NCBI GenBank assembly: GCA_963788305.1
Contig: CAWBGK010000022.1
Span: 62,001-126,000 of the forward strand
Length of the DNA: 64,000 nt
DNA from: UTCFX2 sp963788305
Lineage (GTDB): Bacteria; Chloroflexota; Anaerolineae; Anaerolineales; UBA4823
Reading direction: 5' to 3'
Made by a program: the position numbers and the translations under genes. Under the pieces are notes generated by a model. It searched no databases. It saw only the letters and a list, made by a program, of their open reading frames with translations, and was not told the origin of the DNA. This document shows, piece by piece, positions 1 to 8,834 of the stretch. Numbering within the stretch: the stretch's first letter is position 1; each line of letters opens with the position of its first letter.

Positions 1-78
1 ACACGGATGATAGGTTCTGGATCGGACATGGAAATATTCTACTCTAATTTCTTATTTTTTTTATCCTTCAAGAGGGAC

Positions 79-107
79 TTGTCCCACTTTTTCTTTACGG
101 CTATAAT
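79..107 (+). promoter_or_regulatory. possible sigma70-type promoter before pstS1
   Basis: TTGTCC at 79-84 and TATAAT at 102-107 are separated by 17 bases, close to the sigma70 consensus. A small inverted repeat, GGGAC-TT-GTCCC, overlaps the -35 element. The signal-peptide region of pstS1 cannot be read cleanly here, and the TATAAT also falls inside an open frame, so it may be coincidence. I see no Pho-box-like direct repeats in the first 100 bases, although the window may cut off the real upstream region. Confidence 0.3.
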
Positions 108-151
108 CATTCCGATGGACAGAGCACTCAGGCAGTTATTATTATGCTTAA

Positions 152-1012
152 TCTTTAAGCTGTTGCGCTGCCGGTTGTTCTTCAGGCAGCAATCAGGCTG
201 CATCTTCCTCAGAAAAACCACAGACGACAATTGAGAACAAAGGTTCCGACACCATGGTGAACCTTGCACTGGCCTGGGCGGAGGCATACCAATTAATCCG
301 CCCTGAGGTGAGCGTTTCTGTCACTGGCGGCGGGAGCGGCACGGGGATCGCAGCGTTGATTAACAACTCAGTGGATATTGCCAACGCTTCCAGAGAGATC
401 AAGGAAGAAGAAGAAGCCTCAGCGATCGAAAACGGCGTCCAACCAGTCGAATTCACGGTCGCAAGAGATGCGATCGCAGTAATCGTTCATCCAGACAACC
501 CGGTGGATGAGCTTACTCTCGAGCAGATCTCAAACATCTACAGCGGCAGCATCAACAACTGGATCGAAGTCGGCGGTGAAGATCGAGAAATTGTTCGGCT
601 CTCGCGAGAAACGAACTCAGGTACGCACATCTATTTCCTGGAAACCGTGCTTCGCCTAGGTGATAAAGATAACAAGACCCTTTTCTCCCGAGATACACTG
701 CTGCTGCCGTCGTCCCAAGGGATCACAGAGGAGGTAAAAGCCAATCCGCATGCGATCGGCTACGATGGTCTGGGGTATATCATCCCTGAAGTTAAAATGA
801 TCGGAGTTGCCAGAGACGCAGGTTCCCCTTATATCCTGCCATCAGCCGAAACGGTGAACGACGGCAGCTATCCGATCGCACGCGACCTGTACATGTATAC
901 CGCTGGAGAACCCGGCGGTGCAGTGCGCGAATTCCTGGATTGGATTTTCAGCGACCAGGCCCAGCAAATCGTCCAGGATTTAGGATTCGTTCCCATCAAG
1001 AGCGCCAAATGA
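152..1012 (+). CDS. pstS: phosphate ABC transporter substrate-binding lipoprotein PstS (copy 1), N-terminus disrupted
   Basis: Extracytoplasmic phosphate-binding protein that delivers phosphate to PstC/PstA. The readable frame contains a lipobox (AAGC) followed by a Ser-rich linker, then the PstS signatures GSDTMVNLALAW, GGGSGTGI, DIANASREIK, SRETNSGTH and NPHAIGYDGLGY. The size of the mature protein, about 280 residues, is normal. The frame is closed by TAA at 149-151, so the start codon and hydrophobic signal core are missing. A hydrophobic stretch in another frame at about 91-165 probably supplies them, which points to a frameshift near 150-165. The first in-frame ATG (254) lies inside the mature domain and cannot be the true start. 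It heads pstSCAB(1). Confidence 0.85.
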   Translation, partial: SLSCCAAGCSSGSNQAASSSEKPQTTIENKGSDTMVNLALAWAEAYQLIRPEVSVSVTGGGSGTGIAALINNSVDIANASREIKEEEEASAIENGVQPVEFTVARDAIAVIVHPDNPVDELTLEQISNIYSGSINNWIEVGGEDREIVRLSRETNSGTHIYFLETVLRLGDKDNKTLFSRDTLLLPSSQGITEEVKANPHAIGYDGLGYIIPEVKMIGVARDAGSPYILPSAETVNDGSYPIARDLYMYTAGEPGGAVREFLDWIFSDQAQQIVQDLGFVPIKSAK

Positions 1013-1088
1013 CGATTGAAATCTGCCTGTCTGTAAGGGCTAACATTTCCAACTAGTCTCTTAAATCTGCTCCTCACAATGGATTTTT

Positions 1089-1985
1089 ATGGATAACCAT
1101 CTTGGTTGGAAAGAAAGCCTGATTACCAAAACGATCCGGGTATCCGGCTATTCTGCGATCGTCTTTGTCGTGATTATATTCGGATATCTCATGCTGGAAG
1201 GTTTACCAGCGCTGGGAGAAGTTTCCGTTGGGAACCTGTTGAGCGACCGTTGGTATCCAATCGAAGATTATTATGGAATCCTGCCGCTCATCCTGGGTTC
1301 GCTGATTGTCACTATCGGGGCCACGCTGATCGCAGTACCCATTGGAATCTGCACGGCAGTGTATATTGCAGAAATCGCTCCGCAATGGGCGAGCGAAGTC
1401 CTCAAACCACTGGTTGAAGTGCTGGCAGGAATCCCATCTGTCGTCCTGGGATTTTTCGGTGTTCTCATCCTGTCCCCTTTCCTGCGGGAGCTGCTTGAGC
1501 TTTCAACCGGCCTGACTGCCCTGGCAGGGGCTCTCCTGCTTGCTGCAACTTCGCTTCCGACGATTGTTTCCGTCTCCGAAGACGCGCTGTATGCCGTCCC
1601 TAAATCCTACCGGGATGCATCCATCGCCCTCGGCGTCACCGAATGGCAGACTATCTGGCACGTCACTCTGCCAGCGGCGCGCTCTGGCGTGCTGACTGCC
1701 TGCATGCTTGGGATCGGCCGAACTGTCGGAGAGACGATGGCAGTGCTGATGGTTACCGGCAACGCACCGATCATCCCGCGCGGCCTGGGAGACCTGTTTT
1801 CGCCTGTCAGGACAATGACAGCTACTATCGCAGCCGAGATGGGCGAAGTCGCAACAGGAAGCGTGCATTATCATGTGCTTTTCTTCATCGGAATTGTGCT
1901 ATTCTTGATCACCCTGGCGGTCAACTTGACTGCGGCTTCAGTGATATTCCGCACACGAAGACGCGCCGAGAGAATCTTGTCCTGA
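1089..1985 (+). CDS. pstC: phosphate ABC transporter permease PstC (copy 1)
   Basis: Inner-membrane permease subunit of the high-affinity phosphate importer, pairing with PstA. It has 298 residues, the usual length, with about six membrane segments. The first spans about residues 20-38, and the MetI-type permease domain starts near residue 65. The coupling-helix region is recognisable in DALYAVPKSYRDASIALG and the following GRTVGETMAV. It lies 76 bases after pstS1 and 20 bases before pstA1. The reading frame is intact. Confidence 0.93.
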   Translation: MDNHLGWKESLITKTIRVSGYSAIVFVVIIFGYLMLEGLPALGEVSVGNLLSDRWYPIEDYYGILPLILGSLIVTIGATLIAVPIGICTAVYIAEIAPQWASEVLKPLVEVLAGIPSVVLGFFGVLILSPFLRELLELSTGLTALAGALLLAATSLPTIVSVSEDALYAVPKSYRDASIALGVTEWQTIWHVTLPAARSGVLTACMLGIGRTVGETMAVLMVTGNAPIIPRGLGDLFSPVRTMTATIAAEMGEVATGSVHYHVLFFIGIVLFLITLAVNLTAASVIFRTRRRAERILS

Positions 1986-2005
1986 TAAGTTTATAGGGGA
2001 AAATT

Positions 2006-2924
2006 GTGACAGAAGCACAAACTGACCATAAAGCAACAAATAAATCTGCTGGCGAAAAAACTATCAAGAGCAGCTCTAAATCGCGCAACAGAGCCCAGCG
2101 GATTGGATTTAGCGCGGTTACCGTCGTCGCTTTCCTGACGATCATCCCGATCTTCCTGATCATTGGCACGATTGTCGTGCGTGGTTTTCAAATGATCACT
2201 CCAGAGTTTATCTTCGAGTTTCCACGCGAAGGGATGAAAGCCGGAGGGATCTGGCCGGCGATCGTTGGTACGATTTATTTAATCATTGGGACGGCAATCT
2301 TCTCCGTGCCACTAGGGATTGCAGCCGCGATTTATCTGTCCGAATATTCCCCGAACAACCGTCTCACTCAGACAATCCGAGTTGCAATCATCACGCTTGC
2401 AGGCATCCCTTCAGTTGTCTACGGTCTGTTCGGATTGGGTATATTTGTCCTTTACTTCCAGTTCGGAACGAGCATCCTGGCGGGTTCTCTAACACTCGCG
2501 ATCATGAACATCCCGGTGATCATCAGCACCTCAGAGGAGGCGCTTCGATCTGTGCCTCAGGAATTTCGAGTCGTCAGCATCTCGCTCGGCGCCACCCGCT
2601 GGCAGACGATCCGGCGCATCGTCCTGCCACAGGCTGTACCCGGGATTCTGACCGGAGTGATCCTGGGACTGGAACGCGCTGGCTGGAGAGACCGCCCCCA
2701 TTCTCTTCACAGCCGCAGCTTTTTATTTGACCAGTCTGCCGTCCTCGCCGCTCGACCAGACAATGGCGCTGCCTTACCACCTGTATGTGATCTCGACTCA
2801 GGTGCCTGGGATGCCTCAGTCAATCCAATACGGCACTGCGCTGGTCCTGCTGTTCCTGGTGTTGGGGATGAACTTGATTGCGACGATCATCAGATCGCGG
2901 GCTCGCGCTCGCCGCCAGTGGTAG
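2006..2924 (+). CDS. pstA: phosphate ABC transporter permease PstA (copy 1), one frameshift
   Basis: Second permease subunit of the phosphate importer. Translation starts at GTG 2006, preceded by AGGGGAAAA. Residues 1-30 are charged and cytoplasmic, followed by six membrane segments and the coupling motif EEALRSVPQEFRVVSISLGA. At 2681-2684 four bases (GGCT) stand where three are expected. The N-terminal part therefore runs out of frame, while the expected GETAPILFTAAAFYL continues one frame over and ends at TAG 2922-2924. Restoring one base gives a protein of about 305 residues. I read this as a sequencing insertion, not a real truncation. The stop is 4 bases before pstB1. Confidence 0.88.
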
Positions 2925-2928
2925 CAAA

Positions 2929-3699
2929 ATGGACAAAATAATTATCGAGGACTTTTCACTGGTTTATTCGGATGGGGTCGAGCCGCTGCGCGGGATTAAC
3001 CTGAATATACCTGCCCAGGCGATCACTGTTTTGTTTGGACCGGCTGGAGGGGGTAAATCTACTTTGCTACGGGTGATTAACCGGCTTAACGACCTCGCAG
3101 ATGTGGTTTCAACATCCGGACAGGTGCTTATTGCGGATGAAGATCGTGGTTTTGTGAACATTCTTGAACGGAATCTTGATGTGATCGCCCTTCGCCGGAG
3201 AGTGGGTATGGTCTTCGCCAGGCCGATCGTCTTGCCGCTGACGATCCGCGCTAACCTGACATATTCCCTCGAAGTTGCTGGAGAGAAGGACAGGGTCGTG
3301 CTCGATTCGGCAGTGGAGAGAAGCCTGCGCCTGGCTGCGCTCTGGGATGAAGTCGCTGACCGATTGGAGGAACCGGCAACTTCGCTCTCCGGCGGGCAAC
3401 AACAGCGGCTCTGCCTGGCTCGCAGCCTGGTTTTAGAGCCAGAGGTCATCCTTCTGGATGAACCGACCTCCGGGCTGGATCCAATCTCCACTTCTAAAGT
3501 TGAAGCAGCCCTTCAAGAGCTGAAAGCGCGCTATACGATTATCCTGGTCCCGCATTCGATCCAGCAGGCAGCCCGAACTGCAGATTTTGCGGCTTTTTTT
3601 CTGCAAGGTGAATTGATCGAGTTTGCACCAGGAACCCTGGTTTTTACTAATCCTCAGGATATGCGAACAAAAGATTATATTGAAGGCCGCTTTGGATAA
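2929..3699 (+). CDS. pstB: phosphate ABC transporter ATPase, divergent PstB (copy 1)
   Basis: ATP-hydrolysing subunit of the importer, 256 residues. Walker A is GPAGGGKST, the signature is LSGGQQQR, Walker B is VILLDEP, and the switch His is in VPHS. The C-terminal YIEGRFG tail is typical of PstB. The Q-loop is unusual: the conserved Gln of VGMVFQKP is replaced, giving VGMVFARP. Copy 2 in this window keeps the canonical Gln. I chose ATG 2929 because it follows pstA1 directly; an upstream in-frame start would lie inside pstA1. This is a divergent PstB branch, still placed here by its operon position. Confidence 0.88.
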   Translation: MDKIIIEDFSLVYSDGVEPLRGINLNIPAQAITVLFGPAGGGKSTLLRVINRLNDLADVVSTSGQVLIADEDRGFVNILERNLDVIALRRRVGMVFARPIVLPLTIRANLTYSLEVAGEKDRVVLDSAVERSLRLAALWDEVADRLEEPATSLSGGQQQRLCLARSLVLEPEVILLDEPTSGLDPISTSKVEAALQELKARYTIILVPHSIQQAARTADFAAFFLQGELIEFAPGTLVFTNPQDMRTKDYIEGRFG

Positions 3700-3719
3700 G
3701 GTGAGAAAAGTGGTCAACT

Positions 3720-4425
3720 ATGACTGATCGGATTCTCATTGTCGAAGATGAACCTGCCCTGCTCGAATTCCATCGTCTACTACCTCGTCCATCAAGGATA
3801 CCAGGTCGAATCGGCTGCAGATGGACTCGCTGCCTTGAATATCGCGCGCGATACCCGCCCGGATCTGATCGTCCTCGATCTTATGCTTCCCAAGTTGGAT
3901 GGTTTTGAAGTCACACGCATCTTGCGCCAGGAGATGAACGTTCCGATTATCATGCTGACTGCCCGGGACGACGAGATTGACCGTGTGATCGGGCTCGAAA
4001 TGGGCGCGGATGATTACATGACAAAACCCTTCAGCATGCGTGAGCTGCTTGCTCGTATAAAAGCTCAGCTTCGGAGAGGCCGTATGATTAGGGCGGAGAT
4101 GGAAAGCGATGATACTCCGCCTCGGGATCTTATCCAATTTGGCAACCTCACCGTGAATTTAACTCGGCGCGAGGCGCTTTTAGCAGGGAAACCTCTTTCC
4201 CTTAAACCGAAGGAGTTCGATCTGCTTTTTTACTTCGTCAGGCACAAAGGACAGGTTAGCTCACGAGAAATCCTTTTAGAGCAGGTATGGGGTTGGGATT
4301 TTTCTGGGGGCAGCCGCACCGTTGATGTCCATGTCCGCTGGCTACGCGAGAAAATTGAAGAAAATCCAGCAGCCCCTGTCCGTCTGATCACCGTACGAGG
4401 CGCGGGCTATCGTTTCGAGGGTTGA
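3720..4425 (+). CDS. phoB: PhoB/OmpR-family response regulator, one frameshift
   Basis: Two-component response regulator, the likely transcriptional activator of the phosphate genes around it. The receiver domain begins MTDRILIVEDEP. The phosphoacceptor Asp lies in LIVLDLMLP, with the conserved Thr in MLTARDDE and Lys in MTKPF. The C-terminal winged helix of OmpR type includes SLKPKEFDLL, RTVDVHVRWLREKI and VRGAGYRFEG. The frame changes at about 3764: the N-terminus is read in one frame and SIVYYLVHQGY onward in the next, consistent with one extra G in CTCGAATTC. The stop overlaps the phoR start by one base. Restored length is about 234 residues. Confidence 0.88.
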
Positions 4426-6203
4426 TGATGTTTTATCATATTCGCACACGGATAGGTGTTTCTTACATCCTGCTAGTCCTGGCAGTGCTGATAGGGCTAT
4501 CCATATACTTAATCAAGTTCGTTGAGGATCGTTCGGTAGAGGATCTGGAAGCCCGGTTGGGTGACCAGGCAACTTTGATCGCGCAGCTGGCTGCCCCAAT
4601 GATGACACGCGATCCTGACCCAGCCATCATCGATGCACTCGCTCATCAGGTAGGCCTCGAAACCCAGTCTCGGGTCACGATTATCTCCCAGAACGGCGAG
4701 GTCTTGGGTGAATCCGTCGAAGATCGAGCGACAATGGACAATCATGCAAGCCGGCCAGAATTCATCCAGGCCAGGCTGAATGGGATTGGGAGGTCGATCC
4801 GCTTCAGTCAGACGGCAAAGACGGACATGTACTATCTCGCCGTCCCAATAAATGATCAGGGCGAGACGCTCGGATTCGCGCGGGTCGCCCTCTCGCTCGA
4901 GTCCGTTCACCAAAAGATCGGGCATCTGCGCAACACATTGATTGGTGCGGCAATCGCCGCGACACTACTAGCCGGTCTGCTGGCGGTCTGGATCTCCTCA
5001 AAAGTAACCCGACCGCTGCGAGAGCTTATCGCCGCCTCGGATCAAATGGCTGAAGGTCGGCTGGAGAGCCATCTCATCCCGTCGACACATGACGAGATCG
5101 GGCAGCTGACCCAGACTTTCAACGAAATGGCTCACCAGCTCAACGCAAGAATTGCCGAACTGGAGTCTGAGCGCAGCAGGGTAGGCGCAGTACTGAGCGT
5201 GATGACCGACGGCGTGATCATCATTGACTCCGACAACCGCGTTCAATCGATCAACCCGGCTGCAGTCGAGATATTTGAGCTCGAGCAGGAAAAAACACAG
5301 GGCAAATCTCTTTTCGAGCTCGTCCGTCACCACCAGCTTGCGGATATTCTCGAGCGTTCGCGCGAATCCGGCGACTCACAGTCGGCAACGCTCGAAGTCG
5401 GCGGGAAACGGCTCTATATCCAGGCCACAGCAACCCCGCTTGGCTCTGCACAACCCGACAATATGCTTGTGCTGTTCCAAAACCTCACTCGCCTGCGCCG
5501 GTTGGAGACGATCCGCCAGGACTTTATCAGCAACATCTCCCACGAGCTGCGCACCCCGCTTGCATCCCTCAAAGCACTTACAGAGACGCTGAATGACACC
5601 GCGCTCGAAGACCCACCGGCCGCCAGGCATTTTCTCCAGCAAATGGATACCGAGATCGACGCACTTACCCAGCTGGTCGAAGAGCTGCTCGAGCTATCGC
5701 GGATCAAATCAGGCCGTGTCCCACTCAAGCTGGAGCCAGTCAGCCCTTATACGCTGATCGAGCAGGCAGTAGAACGGCTCAAAATGCAGGCAGAGCGCGC
5801 CCAGGTGAAAATTTTCGTCGAATGTCCACCCGACCTACCTCCATTCTCTGCCGATCCAAGCCGCCTGGGGCAGGTCATTGTCAACCTGCTCCACAATGCA
5901 ATCAAATTCACCCCCGCTATGGGAGAGGTGCGACTTTCTGCCCAACTAAGCAAAACAAGCATCCTGATTTCGGTCCAGGACAATGGCCAGGGCATCGCAT
6001 CCGCCGACCTGCCGCGTATCTTCGAAAGGTTCTACAAGACCGACCGCGCCCGCTCCGGTGGCGGAACAGGGTTAGGTCTGGCAATTTCACGCCGGCTTGT
6101 TGAAGCGCACGGCGGCACAATTTGGGCGGAGAGCCTGGAAGGAAAAGGAAGCACCTTCTTTTTTTCAATCCCTCTCGCTGGAAAAGAATCATCCCGGAAT
6201 TAG
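4425..6203 (+). CDS. phoR: PhoR-type sensor histidine kinase
   Basis: Membrane sensor kinase, the presumed partner of the preceding regulator. It has 592 residues: membrane segment 1 (about 9-30), an extracytoplasmic sensor domain (to about 165), membrane segment 2 (about 170-190), HAMP (190-245), PAS (about 250-355), HisKA with phospho-accepting His373 in NISHELRTPLASLK, and a HATPase domain (NLLHNAIKFTP, DNGQGI, GGGTGLGLAI). ATG 4425 overlaps the regulator stop as TGATG, so the two are translationally coupled. PhoR proteins usually sense the state of the Pst transporter through PhoU; a single phoU lies at the end of the second Pst operon. Confidence 0.9.
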   Translation: MMFYHIRTRIGVSYILLVLAVLIGLSIYLIKFVEDRSVEDLEARLGDQATLIAQLAAPMMTRDPDPAIIDALAHQVGLETQSRVTIISQNGEVLGESVEDRATMDNHASRPEFIQARLNGIGRSIRFSQTAKTDMYYLAVPINDQGETLGFARVALSLESVHQKIGHLRNTLIGAAIAATLLAGLLAVWISSKVTRPLRELIAASDQMAEGRLESHLIPSTHDEIGQLTQTFNEMAHQLNARIAELESERSRVGAVLSVMTDGVIIIDSDNRVQSINPAAVEIFELEQEKTQGKSLFELVRHHQLADILERSRESGDSQSATLEVGGKRLYIQATATPLGSAQPDNMLVLFQNLTRLRRLETIRQDFISNISHELRTPLASLKALTETLNDTALEDPPAARHFLQQMDTEIDALTQLVEELLELSRIKSGRVPLKLEPVSPYTLIEQAVERLKMQAERAQVKIFVECPPDLPPFSADPSRLGQVIVNLLHNAIKFTPAMGEVRLSAQLSKTSILISVQDNGQGIASADLPRIFERFYKTDRARSGGGTGLGLAISRRLVEAHGGTIWAESLEGKGSTFFFSIPLAGKESSRN

Positions 6204-6205
6204 CA

Positions 6206-7456
6206 ATGAACTTCGAGCCGGCTACACCGAGCAAACAGCCTGAACCGCTGCCTTCGTTACAGATCAGGCTGTTTGAGGTCTTTGTGCACTTCCTCAGGCT
6301 TGGTTTTACCGCTTTTGGCGGGCCGGCTGCGCATATCGCTTTATACGAAGAAGAATTCGTCCGGCGTCGTAAGTGGCTCAGTGAAGCGCATTTCCTGGAC
6401 CTGTTGGGCGCTGTCAATCTGATCCCCGGCCCAAATTCGACAGAGATGGCTATCCATATCGGCTATCTGCGTGCTGGGTGGCTTGGACTGATTACCGCCG
6501 GGGTCAGTTTTATCACGCCTTCGATGCTGATGGTGCTGGGTTTAGCATGGTTCTACGTCCGGTATGGATCGCTGCCGCAAATTGAGTGGATCCTTTACGG
6601 GATCAAGCCTGTGATGATCATCATTATCCTTCAGGCATGCTATTTACTCGGTACCCGGGCAATTAAGGGCATCCCGCAATTCATCCTTTTTGCTGCCGCT
6701 GCAGTATTTTCCTTCTGGACGATCCATCCACTTCTGATCTTATTCGGCGGCGGGATCGGATATTATTTAATCCAGACATACCGGCAGCGAGGCAATTCAG
6801 CTGGAGCCTTGCTGCTCGGTCTGACAAGGGGTTCTGCGACCGAAAAAATCACCTGGAAGCACTCCATCCTTGCCGGGATCACCAGTACGATTGCTGCCTC
6901 AGGCGCGGCGTTTACCGGCGCTGCTGTCCCCTTCAGCATGACCACTTTATTTCTTACCTTCCTTAAAATCGGTGCAGTGCTCTACGGCAGCGGCTACGTG
7001 CTGCTCGCGTTTATAGAAGCTGACTTTGTCCGAAAGCTGGGCTGGATCACCGAAACACAGCTGCTGGAGGCTATCTCTATCGGCCAGATCACACCCGGTC
7101 CTGTATTTACGACGGCTACGTTTATTGGTTATCTGACTGGCGGCCTTCCTGGAGGACTGCTTGCAACAGCAGCGATTTTTTTGCCTTCCTTCATCCTGGT
7201 GGCACTCAGCAACCCGCTCATCCCTCGCATCCGCCGCTCCCCTTCGCTGGGTTTACTGCTGGACGGCGTCAACCTGGCATCGCTTGGATTGATGGCTGGA
7301 GTCACCATTGTGCTCGCGCGTTCTGCTCTGATCGATCCGCTGACCTGGAGCATTGCAGCCGTTGCAGCAATCCTGATTTTTAAATTCCGACTGCAATCAA
7401 CCTGGTTAATTCTGGGCGGCGGCTTGATCGGCCTGCTCAAATTTTTAATCCAATAG
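6206..7456 (+). CDS. chrA: ChrA-family chromate transporter
   Basis: Predicted inner-membrane transporter of the CHR family, with 416 residues and two homologous halves (long-chain type). The N-terminal half has GFTAFGGPAAHIALYEEEFV and LIPGPNSTEMAIHIGY. The C-terminal half repeats the pattern with VLLAFIEADFV and QITPGPVFTTATFIGYLTGG. ATG 6206 was chosen because it follows the phoR stop by two bases; an earlier in-frame start at 6122 lies inside phoR. Family members export chromate or act on related oxyanions. The tight link to phoR suggests co-expression with phosphate uptake, but the substrate here is not shown by the sequence. Confidence 0.87.
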   Translation: MNFEPATPSKQPEPLPSLQIRLFEVFVHFLRLGFTAFGGPAAHIALYEEEFVRRRKWLSEAHFLDLLGAVNLIPGPNSTEMAIHIGYLRAGWLGLITAGVSFITPSMLMVLGLAWFYVRYGSLPQIEWILYGIKPVMIIIILQACYLLGTRAIKGIPQFILFAAAAVFSFWTIHPLLILFGGGIGYYLIQTYRQRGNSAGALLLGLTRGSATEKITWKHSILAGITSTIAASGAAFTGAAVPFSMTTLFLTFLKIGAVLYGSGYVLLAFIEADFVRKLGWITETQLLEAISIGQITPGPVFTTATFIGYLTGGLPGGLLATAAIFLPSFILVALSNPLIPRIRRSPSLGLLLDGVNLASLGLMAGVTIVLARSALIDPLTWSIAAVAAILIFKFRLQSTWLILGGGLIGLLKFLIQ

Positions 7457-7519
7457 GATCACACTTCAAGAGACACCAGATGCAGGGGTCAGCAGATCGA
7501 TTCGGATGATCTGCCGAGA

Positions 7520-7596
7520 TGTTAACGAACGTTTACCAATCTTTGACAACCTGTTAAAGATCTGTTCCCAGATCGTTAAACACCAATCGATATACT
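7520..7596 (+). promoter_or_regulatory. Pho-box-like direct-repeat array and promoter of pstS2
   Basis: Six related hexamers occur at 10-11 base spacing: GTTAAC (7521), GTTTAC (7531), TTTGAC (7542), GTTAAA (7553), GTTCCC (7564) and GTTAAA (7575). From 7530 the region divides into five exact 11-base units. A TATACT -10 element at 7591-7596 lies about 10 bases after the last unit, the spacing used by PhoB-type activators that replace a -35 element. PhoB and PhoP sites in other bacteria are also 11-base-spaced direct repeats. The ribosome site GAGGAG (7632-7637) precedes ATG 7644. The likely binder is the PhoB-type regulator encoded at 3720. Confidence 0.7.
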
Positions 7597-7643
7597 TCTC
7601 TTTGTAAAAATGACGATCACTCTATACGAATGAGGAGAAGTAT

Positions 7644-8761
7644 ATGTTCAGAAAATTGACCCTGATAATTTCTATGATGCTGTTCGCAGTGCTGGTCCTT
7701 TCCGCCTGCGCACCCGCAGCAACCCAGGCACCTGCTGTGACCGAAGCACCCGCGATGACCGAAGTCGCCTGTCATGACCGAAGCTCCTGCAATGACAGAA
7801 GCACCTGTCATGACCGAAGCGCCTGCCATGACCGAAGCTCCTGCGACTGAGGGCGCAATGCTCCCCGAAGTGGATCCGGCGTAAGCAAGCGGAAATATCA
7901 TCGCAGCCGGCAGCTCCACCGTCTTCCCGCTCGCCGAAGCGGTAGCCCAGCAGTTCAAAAGCGAAGGATTTACCGGCGAGATCACGATCGAACTCGATCG
8001 GCTCGGGCGGCGGTTTTGAGCGGTTTTGTAAGACCGGTGAGTCCGACGTCTCAACGGCTTCGCGCAAGATCAAGGATTCCGAGGTCGAGAGCTGCCTCGC
8101 GATCGGGCGCACACCTGTCGAATTCCGAGTCGGCACTGACGCTCTGGCCGTAACAGTCAGCAGCTCGAACGACTTCGTGACTGACGTCACGCTGGAAGAG
8201 CTGGCCAAAATATTTTCGAAAGACGTTACCAAGTGGAATGAGGTCCGACCCGAATGGCCGGCAGAAGATATCTTACGCTTTTCCCCAGGCACCGACTCCG
8301 GCACCTTCGATTATTTCGTCGAAGCAGTGATGGATAAAGTCTACGTCGTCGACAAAGATGCGGACAAGGGTAAGGGCGAAGAGGCCATCCTCTCTGCCGC
8401 GAACATCCAGTTTTCAGAAGACGACAACGTCCTCGTCCAGGGCGTCGAAGGCAGCCCATACGCAGTCGGCTACTTCGGATTCGCTTACTACCTTGAGAAT
8501 CAGGAGCTGCTGAAGGCGATCTCTGTAGACGGCATCGAGCCTAACGAAGCGACCGCCGAGAGCAATGATTACCCCCTTTCTCGCCCGCTATTCATCTACT
8601 CCGATGCGAAAATCATGGCCGAAAAACCTCAGGTCGCCGCATTTGTGAATTACTTCCTGACTTACGTCAACGACCTGATCATTGACGTCGGCTACTTCCC
8701 TGCCAGTCCCGCTGCGCTCGATGAAGCGCGCCAGAACTGGCTCACCGCGACGGAGCAATAA
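7644..8761 (+). CDS. pstS: phosphate-binding lipoprotein PstS (copy 2), two frameshifts and one in-frame TAA
   Basis: The N-terminus is an intact lipoprotein signal (lipobox LSAC), followed by a repeated APAMTE linker and then a PstS domain: AAGSSTVFPLAEAVAQQF, IGSGGGFERFCKTGESDVS, FSPGTDSGTFDYFVEAVM and AVGYFGFAYY. This version resembles the PstS/SphX group. The frame is broken three times: an extra base at about 7765 inside the linker repeat, an in-frame TAA in VDPA-stop-ASGNII at about 7882, and an extra base near 8000. All domain motifs survive in the three frames. I favour sequence errors over a true pseudogene, but three lesions leave that open. The gene is preceded by a strong Pho-box-like promoter. 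Confidence 0.8.
7723..7850 (+). repeat. 18-bp tandem repeat in the pstS2 linker
   Basis: About seven units of roughly GCxCCTGCxATGACCGAA encode Ala-Pro-Ala-Met-Thr-Glu just after the lipoprotein cysteine. The third unit has 19 bases, which causes the frame break. Such a linker would hold the phosphate-binding domain away from the membrane. The repeat is prone to slippage, in the cell or during sequencing. Confidence 0.8.
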
Positions 8762-8780
8762 GATCCATTAGATTTAATCC

Positions 8781-8814
8781 GAAACCTGAAGGCTGATCGC
8801 TGCCTTCAGGTTTC
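8781..8814 (+). terminator. strong intra-operon hairpin between pstS2 and pstC2
   Basis: A perfect 13-bp stem (GAAACCTGAAGGC pairing with GCCTTCAGGTTTC) with an 8-base loop lies 19 bases after pstS2 and just before pstC2. No clear U-run follows. It more likely acts as a partial terminator or mRNA 3'-end stabiliser that keeps the binding protein more abundant than the membrane subunits, as in other binding-protein transport operons. Confidence 0.65.
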
Positions 8815-8834
8815 ATCATCATTAAAGATTGAAA

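Noticed and set aside
2006..4425. Programmed +1 frameshifting in pstA1 and the response regulator
   Set aside because: The break sites share no slippery sequence, and similar breaks occur in many unrelated genes including ffh.
7723..7850. Regular 18-bp repeat considered as a CRISPR or minisatellite locus
   Set aside because: The units are contiguous without spacers and encode a regular APAMTE linker in frame with a lipoprotein signal.
7644..8761. Reassignment of TAA to a sense codon, based on in-frame TAA in pstS2 and greA
   Set aside because: TAA is used as a normal stop in this window (for example the long DJ-1 gene, and SnoaL copy E), and the broken genes also carry frameshifts.
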